This document shows positions 16,514 through 22,983 of a DNA stretch of 42,070 nt, piece after piece (position 1 is the first letter of the stretch; every line of letters begins with the position of its first letter). A program made the translations under genes and the position numbers. The stretch comes from Planctomycetota bacterium (GTDB lineage Bacteria; Planctomycetota; Phycisphaerae; Phycisphaerales; SM1A02): contig JAAERN010000141.1 in the NCBI GenBank assembly GCA_024230295.1, forward strand, positions 1 to 42,070, read 5' to 3'. The notes beneath the pieces were generated by a model. That model was not told the DNA's origin, searched no databases, and was given only the letters and a program-made list of their open reading frames with translations.

Positions 16514-18684
16514 CTTCCGAGCGTAGCGACAAAGCCCTTGAATGCCGGAGTCTTGCTCGCGGGATCGATCGTCCGCGGCACCAGAACATTGCATTCGGGA
16601 AAGTACATCGCCGCGCCACCGCGAACGATATCGAAGGCGTGTGCGACTGCCATCATGGATCCGGCGGTCGTAGTGACTTGAATCCGATCGCCATGGGCGA
16701 TATCCCAGCCACGCATGTCCTCATGGTTGAGCAGAATGGCGTGGCGGGGCGCCCGGCCGCGGTACACGTCTTCGTCCTCATACACCACGGTGTTGAACTG
16801 CCCCTCACTGCGAACCGTGATAACTCGCACCTGACGCCCTTCAAGCGGTGGCGGCTCGGGAACATCTACATCATGAATACACATGCGCCCGGTCGGCGTG
16901 GCGAAAACTGGAGTATGAAACGTCTTACCGTCAATCTGGAACTCCTCGCCTCGCGTATCGACACGGTCGACGGGGTCGTATCCCGGAACAACCGCCGCAA
17001 TAGCACGGCGAATGCCGGCGTGCGTCCGCATCTCATCAAGATCCACCGGGATGTCGCCCGAGAGACCCGCCTCCGCAATGGCGGAAATGATGTCTGTCTC
17101 TGATCTCGGACCCTCATGTCGCCGCAGCCCGCCATCACTGATGCGGACATAGTTGAACATGCTCTCTTGTGTGGTTGACTGTGGATCCTCGTCACGCGCG
17201 AGTACTGGAAGGATGATCGTTTCTCGTCCCCGCGCCTGCACATGGCCGGTATTCAGAGTCGTGTTGAGATGCACAACCGTGCCAATTTGCTGCATTGCCT
17301 CTTTGGCAAAGTCGGTGTCGGGGTTGCTTCCGAACAGATTGCCACCGAGACACACCGCGAAATCCATTTCGCCGCGGTGCGCCGATTCCATACACGCCAT
17401 CGTGTCAAGACCGGGATCCGTCGGAAACACATCGCCCCAGCGTGACTGCATGGCCTCAAAGTAGGCATCCTTGAGAACTGGAACAACGCCCATACTTCCA
17501 ATGCCCTGCACGTTGGAGTGACCACGCAACGGAAGCAGCCCACGTCCGGGCGCGCCAATCATTCCGCGCGATGCAGCCAACGCTCCGAGGATCTGCACGC
17601 CCTGAACACCTGCCACGTGATGCGTCAGTCCCATGGCCCAGGCATATATCGTCGATTTCGAAGCCGCGCACATGTCTGCGATGGCATCAATCATCGATCG
17701 TTCAACTCCGCTGGCACTCACAATGTGATCCCACGAGAGCGACCGCAGACGAGTTTCCCACGCATCCCACCCCTCGGTGTGGGCATCAATGAAGTTGCGA
17801 TCGAGTTCGCCGCACTCGGAATGCCGCTTCATAATCCCCGCCATCAACATGGCATCGCCGCCTACTGCAGGCTGAACAAAGAGATTCGCCACTAGTGAAG
17901 CGCGAAGCATGCTTCGCAAGTCGCTTGGAATCTTGAACTTCATCAACCCCGGTTCTCGGATGGGGTTGATGACAATCACCTTGCCACCCCGGCGGCGGAC
18001 GTTGATAAGACTCCGCATGAATCTTGGGTGATTACTCGCTGGATTGGCGCCGATGAGAAGAACAAGATCGGCACGGTCGAGATCTTCCAACACGACAGTC
18101 GCAGTGCCAGATCCTGTCACACTCGACAATCCGACGCCCGATGCCTGATGACAGTAATAGGAACAGTTGTTGACATTGTTCGTGCCACGAAGCCGCGCCG
18201 CAAGTTGCAACAGGAATCCCGCTTCGTTGGAGGAACGTCCACTGAAGTAATAGAACGATCGGGCTGGATCGGTTCGTTCCATCGCAGCACCAGCCCTGGA
18301 AAGCGCCTCATCCCAACCGATTCGACGAAACGTCGAGTCGAGTGAGGTGGCGATCAGCGGCTCGGTCAGACGGCCACTGTGCTCAAGCTCTCGCGGCGTC
18401 ATCCGCTCAAGTGTCGAAAACGGAGTGTGATCCAGCACCTTCGCAGGGATAGCCCCCTGAAGATCCGCCGCCATGGCCTGCACCGATTTCTTGCAGACCT
18501 CTGGGAATCCCCCGGTTTCGTTCACCATTCCCCCGCGTCGCCCGCCCATGCCCAAAGCGCATGTCTTGCAAGCATTTCGAGACCGCAGCGCTCGCCACAT
18601 ACGAATCAGACCACCGCTGCGGCGGGCTGCTCGCAAGGTATAGGCGATCGATCGCCACCCACCGCCATGTCGAACCACTCCCAT
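16510..18684 (-). CDS. Molybdopterin oxidoreductase, FdhF/YdeP (formate dehydrogenase-like) family
   Basis: This is a 724-residue member of the DMSO-reductase superfamily. Near the N-terminus, CKTCALGMGG and FPEVCKKSVQAMAADLQG (cysteines about 39, 42 and 64) are the signature of the FdhF/YdeP branch. NCSYYCHQASG places Cys about 178 and His about 179 at the molybdenum site, where formate dehydrogenase H has Sec-His. GANPASNHPRFM, GRGLLPLRGHSNVQGIGSMG and the C-terminal MPD-binding domain follow. The physiological substrate of this branch is poorly known; formate oxidation or an acid-stress role is possible. I take ATG at 18684, because GGGWRSIAYTLRAARRSGG matches the family's N-terminal GGW stretch. 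The frame is open to 18855, but that part lies over the divergent receiver gene. MobA, encoded 1.2 kb away, makes its cofactor class. Confidence 0.88.
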   Translation of the reverse strand: MGVVRHGGGWRSIAYTLRAARRSGGLIRMWRALRSRNACKTCALGMGGRRGGMVNETGGFPEVCKKSVQAMAADLQGAIPAKVLDHTPFSTLERMTPRELEHSGRLTEPLIATSLDSTFRRIGWDEALSRAGAAMERTDPARSFYYFSGRSSNEAGFLLQLAARLRGTNNVNNCSYYCHQASGVGLSSVTGSGTATVVLEDLDRADLVLLIGANPASNHPRFMRSLINVRRRGGKVIVINPIREPGLMKFKIPSDLRSMLRASLVANLFVQPAVGGDAMLMAGIMKRHSECGELDRNFIDAHTEGWDAWETRLRSLSWDHIVSASGVERSMIDAIADMCAASKSTIYAWAMGLTHHVAGVQGVQILGALAASRGMIGAPGRGLLPLRGHSNVQGIGSMGVVPVLKDAYFEAMQSRWGDVFPTDPGLDTMACMESAHRGEMDFAVCLGGNLFGSNPDTDFAKEAMQQIGTVVHLNTTLNTGHVQARGRETIILPVLARDEDPQSTTQESMFNYVRISDGGLRRHEGPRSETDIISAIAEAGLSGDIPVDLDEMRTHAGIRRAIAAVVPGYDPVDRVDTRGEEFQIDGKTFHTPVFATPTGRMCIHDVDVPEPPPLEGRQVRVITVRSEGQFNTVVYEDEDVYRGRAPRHAILLNHEDMRGWDIAHGDRIQVTTTAGSMMAVAHAFDIVRGGAAMYFPECNVLVPRTIDPASKTPAFKGFVATLGS

Positions 18685-18690
18685 ATCGCG

Positions 18691-18704
18691 ATGGTACGTA
18701 CCAT
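18691..18704. promoter_or_regulatory. 14-base perfect palindrome between divergent oxidoreductase and receiver genes
   Basis: ATGGTACGTACCAT is a perfect dyad lying 7 bases before the oxidoreductase ATG and covering the candidate starts of the receiver-GAF gene (ATG 18691, ATG 18703). A dimeric regulator binding here could control both genes. Part of it may instead be coding sequence. Confidence 0.4.
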
Positions 18705-20034
18705 GTGGCCTGTGAGTCAGACACCCAGCATTCTGGTGGTGGATCCCAACCCAGCGGTCAGGCGAATGCTTGAGGCGCATCTGAGCAGGCAAGGGCTCGG
18801 CGTAGCCTCTTGCCGCACCGCTCATGAAGCGGTCGAACTGATCGAACAGGCCCACTTTGATCTGGTTATCAGCGAGGCCGAGACGCCGGACGGCTCCGGA
18901 TTCGATGTGCTACGCCATATTCAGAGCCGGAATTCTAGCCACCGCATCGCGACCATTATCACGTCCGACCTGGAGCAGCCCGATCGGATTCTGCGGGCGC
19001 TTGAACGCGGAGCCGACGACTATCTCACCAAGCCGATCAGCCCGGCCATGGCTGTGGCACGAGCAACGGCGATTCTCGAATTGCAATCATCCGGGCTGCT
19101 CGACTCAGCCGGCCCTGGTGTACTCGACCTTCCTCGGCTCGATCGGACACTTCGTGAGGCCAGCGGCGGCGCCGCCAAACTTCGCGCAATCTGCGACGCG
19201 CTGCGTGACGGGCTGGATGCAGAGCGAGCATCGGTCTACCGGCTCGATGAACCTGCAAGTGAACTTGTGACGGTAGTCGCCCATGGTGAACAGTCTCAAG
19301 AGGGAACGCCCTTTATTCGCATGTCCGCAGAGGATGGTCTCGCCGGCGCCTGCTTGCGCCTTGGGCACCTGATTAATATCCCGGACGCTTACCAGGATCA
19401 ACGCTTCAACCCGTCGTTCGACGAGAAGACTGGTTTCACGACACGCTCGGTACTTTCTATTCCACTCCGTGGCGACGACGGCTCGACCATCGGCGTCGCT
19501 CAGATACTCAATCATCGCCACGGACCGTTCTCGGCGGCCGAGGAAGTGAAAGCGCTTCAACTGGCCCCCCGGTGCGCCCTCACGCTCGCCGAGGCCTTCT
19601 TTGAGGTGGATCAAAACTCAACCTGGCAGCAACGATTGTTGCGCAGCCGGGAACTGCCACATTCCTGCCAACGGTACTCCCAAGCTCTAGAAGTATCAGT
19701 ACAAGTGTTCTTCCGAACGATCACCAAGTTGATCCAGAAGAGTTCATCGGAACCGAAATCGGCCGATACCGCGTTACCGCCATATTGGGAACCGGCAGCC
19801 AGGGATTTGTGCTCGATGGCGAGGATGGACTTCTCGACCGCCGCGTCGCTATCAAGGTGCTCGGCCCCGACTCTGCACGGATCCCCATGCTTCGCCGCCA
19901 GTTCATGCAAGAAGCGAGGACCATGGCGCAACTCAGCCATCCCAACACGGTGGCGATTCATGATGTCGGTGAACGCAATGGCGCGTTGTATCTCGTCATG
20001 GAGAAGTGCACCGGAGGAACAACATGGAAACTGA
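18691..20034 (+). CDS. Pseudo-receiver plus GAF sensor protein, frame-split from the downstream Ser/Thr kinase
   Basis: The product starts with a CheY-like receiver domain (PSILVVDPNPAVRRMLEAHL to GADDYLTKPISP). The expected phosphorylated Asp is Glu (DLVISEAETPDGSG), and one of the two N-terminal acidic residues is Pro (VVDPNP). The Lys of LTKP remains. It therefore looks like a pseudo-receiver. A GAF domain follows at about 19190-19600 (DALRDGLDAERASVYRLDE to VAQILNHRHGPFSAAEEV). After about 19610 this frame loses domain sense and runs to 20034 with Ser/Cys-rich sequence. The kinase domain continues in the -1 frame, which is open from 19605. The simplest reading is one receiver-GAF-kinase protein of about 620 residues, split by a -1 shift. 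ATG at 18703 and GTG at 18712 are alternative starts, and none has a clear SD. Confidence 0.7.
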   Translation: MVRTMWPVSQTPSILVVDPNPAVRRMLEAHLSRQGLGVASCRTAHEAVELIEQAHFDLVISEAETPDGSGFDVLRHIQSRNSSHRIATIITSDLEQPDRILRALERGADDYLTKPISPAMAVARATAILELQSSGLLDSAGPGVLDLPRLDRTLREASGGAAKLRAICDALRDGLDAERASVYRLDEPASELVTVVAHGEQSQEGTPFIRMSAEDGLAGACLRLGHLINIPDAYQDQRFNPSFDEKTGFTTRSVLSIPLRGDDGSTIGVAQILNHRHGPFSAAEEVKALQLAPRCALTLAEAFFEVDQNSTWQQRLLRSRELPHSCQRYSQALEVSVQVFFRTITKLIQKSSSEPKSADTALPPYWEPAARDLCSMARMDFSTAASLSRCSAPTLHGSPCFAASSCKKRGPWRNSAIPTRWRFMMSVNAMARCISSWRSAPEEQHGN

Positions 20035-20576
20035 TACAGCAGAACTCTGGTATTGATTTCCGAGTGTCCACTCGCATTCTCCGAGATGCGTGCCGCGGTC
20101 TTGATGCAGCCCACCGGCGAGGCATGATTCACCGCGACATCAAGCCCGACAACATCCTGCTCGACGAGCATGGAACCGCCAAACTCAGTGACTTCGGTCT
20201 GGTGCTCGCGCCAAACACGGTGGACATTGCCGGAAACGATCGCATCATCGGGACACCGCACTACATGAGTCCCGAACAGTGCAGCGGCGGGCTGGTCGAT
20301 CATCGAAGTGATATTTATGCGCTTGGCGCCACGTGGTTCCATCTCATTACAGGCCGGCCCCCATTTCAAGGTTCTTCGGATGTGCAAGAAGTGCTTCGAT
20401 GTCACCGCGAAGTGCCGGCACCTAATCCGCGGGAATTCGCTACCGATCTGCCCGAGGACATCTCGTCCGTGATCGCCACTTCTATGGCCAAAAAGCCCTC
20501 TGATCGGTATCAGAATGCCTCTGAGATGTTGCGGGATCTCGAAGCTGTGTTGGCATCCTTCAACAGGGATGTGTAG
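19785..20576 (+). CDS. Hanks-type Ser/Thr protein kinase domain (3' part of a receiver-GAF-kinase)
   Basis: The catalytic domain is complete and well conserved. The glycine loop starts at 19761 (GRYRVTAILGTGSQGFV), followed by VAIKVLG with the catalytic Lys, HRDIKPDNILLDEHG, SDFGLVL (DFG), IGTPHYMSPEQC (activation segment end) and HRSDIYALGATWFHLITGRPPF. The C-lobe ends at YQNASEMLRDLEAVL. The first in-frame initiator-type codon, TTG 19785, is already inside the glycine loop, and no ATG, GTG or TTG exists between the frame's opening at 19605 and there. The domain therefore needs to be read from the upstream frame by a -1 shift. The Ser/Pro-rich stretch 19671-19730 looks like a natural interdomain linker. 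It is soluble, with no membrane helix. The stop (TAG 20574) is one base before the GTG of the STAS gene. Confidence 0.8.
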   Translation: MGTGSQGFVLDGEDGLLDRRVAIKVLGPDSARIPMLRRQFMQEARTMAQLSHPNTVAIHDVGERNGALYLVMEKCTGGTTWKLIQQNSGIDFRVSTRILRDACRGLDAAHRRGMIHRDIKPDNILLDEHGTAKLSDFGLVLAPNTVDIAGNDRIIGTPHYMSPEQCSGGLVDHRSDIYALGATWFHLITGRPPFQGSSDVQEVLRCHREVPAPNPREFATDLPEDISSVIATSMAKKPSDRYQNASEMLRDLEAVLASFNRDV

Positions 20577-20577
20577 A

Positions 20578-20975
20578 GTGGAAACATCTTTTGAGAGGGC
20601 ACTCGCATCGGCACCACCGAAAAAAAACTGTTCATTCAGTTCGCAGAAGACGATGATGCGCTCGTCGCATCGATTCATGCGCCGACTGTAAGCCAGCGAG
20701 AATCGGAGATCATCTCAGTCGCGCTCAGCGAAGCACTTGATGATGCAAACGGATATCAGTGGCTGGTCATCGATATGCAGCAAGTCACCTTCATGAGCAG
20801 CATGGGAATCGGCATGCTTGTTGATGCGCGGAGTCGCGCGTCGGGTCGGAAAATGAGGGTCGTCTTGTCCAACGTGGCAGCTGATATGGATCAACTGCTT
20901 CGCATGGTGAAGCTTGATAAGGTCTTCACGATTTGCACGAACGACAAGCAACTTCGCAAGGCCCTCAAGCGATGA
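20578..20975 (+). CDS. STAS-domain (anti-sigma-factor antagonist-like) protein, expressed through a likely -1 frameshift
   Basis: The STAS fold is plain: WLVIDMQQVTFMSSMGIGMLVDARSRASG and VVLSNVAADMDQLLRMVKLDKVFTI, with Ser in the usual phosphorylation position (FMSSMG). The STAS frame is open from 20595 but has no ATG, GTG or TTG until ATG 20775, which would cut off half the domain. In the +1-related frame, GTG at 20578 has AGGGA 8 bases upstream. It encodes VETSFERALASAPPKK and then meets A8 (20620-20627) containing A AAA AAC; a -1 slip there continues as KLFIQFAEDDDALVASIHAP into the STAS domain, giving 132 residues. Without the slip, a 37-residue peptide ends at TAA 20689. An AUC start at 20607 is the alternative. 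It is a likely substrate or partner of the upstream kinase. Confidence 0.7.
20620..20628 (+). other. Putative -1 slippery site (A8 followed by C) in the STAS gene
   Basis: Eight A followed by C, read in the GTG 20578 frame as AAA AAA AAC, gives the canonical heptamer A AAA AAC at 20622-20628. Slipping back one base joins the start frame to the STAS frame. Small hairpins lie downstream: ACTG/CAGT at 20627-20640 and GATGCG/CGCATC at 20655-20671. An A-run of this length also allows transcriptional slippage. Confidence 0.55.
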
Positions 20976-21565
20976 TGTCAACCCTCCGTCCAGAGAACCC
21001 TTTGCCGCCGGATCAAAACGGGCTCGGCACGGCAGCGTTCGTTATCTCGATCATTGGACTCTTCTCGGCTGGCATTCTCTCCATCGTGGGTCTGATCATG
21101 GGTGCAATCGCGATGAAGCGCGAACCCAAAGGGCTCGCCATCGCTGGTTTTGTCATTGGAATTGTCGGTATCTTCTGGGGCTGCCTCCTAATCGGTTTGT
21201 ACGCCGCCTTCGTTGGCGCACTCGGGGTGGGAATCGGATTTGCCATCCTCTCAGCCGTGTACTCTCAGATCGAGGATGGTGTCCAAGCGGTTGATGCCGC
21301 CTCAGCAGTAATTACAGAGTGGCGAGATACGCACGGCGACGTGCTGCCCGATGAGCAGATGGCCAATGAGATCTTTCAAGCTGCGGGCATCAACGCCACC
21401 TATCAACTCATCGACCCCGACGAATTCATAATCACGCTGGTCATCGATCCGGACAGCGGCGATCCGTGGACATTCACCGGCGCATTTGAAGCTGATGGTG
21501 ATCGACTTCGATTCAATTGGAAGTCCGACGACAGATCATCGCAGGGTCATTTTCGCGGGTTCTAG
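20972..21565 (+). CDS. DUF4190 membrane protein
   Basis: This 197-residue protein has two close hydrophobic helices near the N-terminus (GTAAFVISIIGLFSAGILSIVG and GLAIAGFVIGIVGIFWGCLL) joined by a KREPKG turn, the DUF4190 pattern. A further hydrophobic stretch follows, and then a soluble C-terminal domain of about 100 residues (from YSQIEDGVQAVDAASAVITEW) containing an IDPDSGDPWTFTG segment. Function of the family is unknown. The ATG overlaps the STAS stop (ATGA at 20972-20975), so its translation should depend on ribosomes finishing the STAS frame, which makes it a third member of the signalling locus. Its stop shares CTAG (21562-21565) with the convergent decarboxylase gene. ATG 20975 is an adjacent alternative start. 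Confidence 0.8.
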   Translation: MMSTLRPENPLPPDQNGLGTAAFVISIIGLFSAGILSIVGLIMGAIAMKREPKGLAIAGFVIGIVGIFWGCLLIGLYAAFVGALGVGIGFAILSAVYSQIEDGVQAVDAASAVITEWRDTHGDVLPDEQMANEIFQAAGINATYQLIDPDEFIITLVIDPDSGDPWTFTGAFEADGDRLRFNWKSDDRSSQGHFRGF

Positions 21566-22983
21566 CACTGCTCCAGTACTTCGATCAGCGAGTCAACCGA
21601 TTTCCGATCAACCGCCAGCGTGCCAATCGCAATCCGCATCACAAGCGCGCCGTCCAGACGACAGTGAGTTGCCGCAAATCGCCCATCACCATTGACCATA
21701 TCGAGGAGTTTCTGAGTTCCAGACTCGCCGTCGGTATGCCGAATGCAAAGCAGCGACAGGCTCCGCGGAGCAGCCAACTCCAGGTGCGGATGTAAGTTCA
21801 CCGCGTCTTCCACAATGCTCGCCAAGTCGATGTGAAACTGAATCATCTCAGATAGAACTTCAACTCCCGTGCACCGCAGTAGCACCCACAATTTGATCGC
21901 TCGAAAGCGGCGGCCAAGTTGCACGTGCCAATCGCGATAGTCGATTACATCACCACCCCCGCTGGCTGCATTGCGGAGGTATTCCGGATCGATCGACATA
22001 GCGGCGATCAGCGGGGCGCGGTCCGCAAGCCACAAGCAGCAGCAGTCGAAGGCGGCGCCCATCCACTTGTGCGGATTGAAACTCCATGAGTCTGCTCTCG
22101 TAGCCCCCGACGTAATCTGCGACTGAAGCTCTGGCACCAGCGCCGCTGTTCCGGCCCACGACGCATCAACATGGAGCCAGCAGCCGTGTGTATCGCAGGC
22201 ATCGGCAATCGCTTCCACCGGATCAATCGCGCCGCAGCCGGTCGTTCCTACTGTCGCGCAGCAGAAGCAGGGGCGTAACCCGGCTTCGATGTCGGACTGC
22301 ATGAGATCTGCGAGCGCGCCTGCATCCATCCGAAAGTCGTTGTCCGTCGGTACAAGTCGTAGGTTGTCACGGCCGACACCGCATATTCCAGCCGCCTTCA
22401 AAACCGATGAATGCGCCTGTTCACTCGTGTACGCGGTCAATCCACCGCATGCAGCGCTGCCCTGGCGTGTTGCTGCGCCGTCGGTTGCGATGTCTCGCGC
22501 CGCGACCATGCACGCAAGTACGCCACTGCTGGCTGTGTCCTGGATGACGCCGCCCCCTGCGCCGCCCTCGCGGAATATTTCGGGCAGCCCCAATGCGACG
22601 CGCAACCACTCAAGCATGCGACTCTCAAGCTCGGTGCAGGCCGGGCTCGATGTCCACAGCATGCCTTGCTGCGCCGTGACGCTCGCGAGGAGATCCCCCA
22701 GAATGGCGTCGGGATGCGCATTGGACGGGAACCATGCAAACCAGCCAGGAGCATCCCACCTGACGAGCCCTGGTTCAATGACGGTTCGCAAATCATCCAG
22801 AACGGCCTCGAGCGATTCCGCTTTAAGGGGCGGTGCCACTGGAACCTTGGCGGCGAGCTCACCCGGAGCGCAGGGTGACCAAGGCCCGCGGTCACACTTG
22901 AGGTACTCGACGATCCACGGAATCGACTGTTCGATCCGCGAGGCGAAGTCCTCGGGCGTTCGCCGCCAGGCAGGCAATTTCAT
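21562..22983 (-). CDS. PLP-dependent group II decarboxylase (aromatic-L-amino-acid decarboxylase family)
   Basis: This is a 473-residue fold-type I PLP enzyme. The cofactor lysine lies in SFNPHKWMGAAFDCC, the hallmark of group II decarboxylases. The upstream HVDASWAGTAALVPE supplies the Asp that contacts the pyridine nitrogen, and GVIQDTASSGVLACMVAARD and PCFCCATVGTTGCGAIDP match conserved family blocks. The N-terminus (DFASRIEQSIPWIVEYL and PGLVRWDAPGWFAWFPSNAHPDAILGDLL) is like AADC/TDC. The amino-acid substrate (Trp, Tyr, Phe, His or other) cannot be told. The start overlaps the stop of the M3 peptidase gene by 4 bases (ATGA), so the peptidase and decarboxylase are translationally coupled, possibly as a peptide-to-amine path. 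Confidence 0.92.
   Translation of the reverse strand: MKLPAWRRTPEDFASRIEQSIPWIVEYLKCDRGPWSPCAPGELAAKVPVAPPLKAESLEAVLDDLRTVIEPGLVRWDAPGWFAWFPSNAHPDAILGDLLASVTAQQGMLWTSSPACTELESRMLEWLRVALGLPEIFREGGAGGGVIQDTASSGVLACMVAARDIATDGAATRQGSAACGGLTAYTSEQAHSSVLKAAGICGVGRDNLRLVPTDNDFRMDAGALADLMQSDIEAGLRPCFCCATVGTTGCGAIDPVEAIADACDTHGCWLHVDASWAGTAALVPELQSQITSGATRADSWSFNPHKWMGAAFDCCCLWLADRAPLIAAMSIDPEYLRNAASGGGDVIDYRDWHVQLGRRFRAIKLWVLLRCTGVEVLSEMIQFHIDLASIVEDAVNLHPHLELAAPRSLSLLCIRHTDGESGTQKLLDMVNGDGRFAATHCRLDGALVMRIAIGTLAVDRKSVDSLIEVLEQC

Noticed and set aside
19785-20576. Independent kinase gene with a TTG start at 19785
   Set aside because: TTG lies inside the glycine loop (ILGTGSQG), so the first beta strand would be missing; the coordinates are kept only as the open part of the kinase frame.
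20775-20975. STAS gene starting at ATG 20775
   Set aside because: This start removes the first half of the STAS fold, while the preceding in-frame codons continue the domain and GTG 20578 has a good SD.
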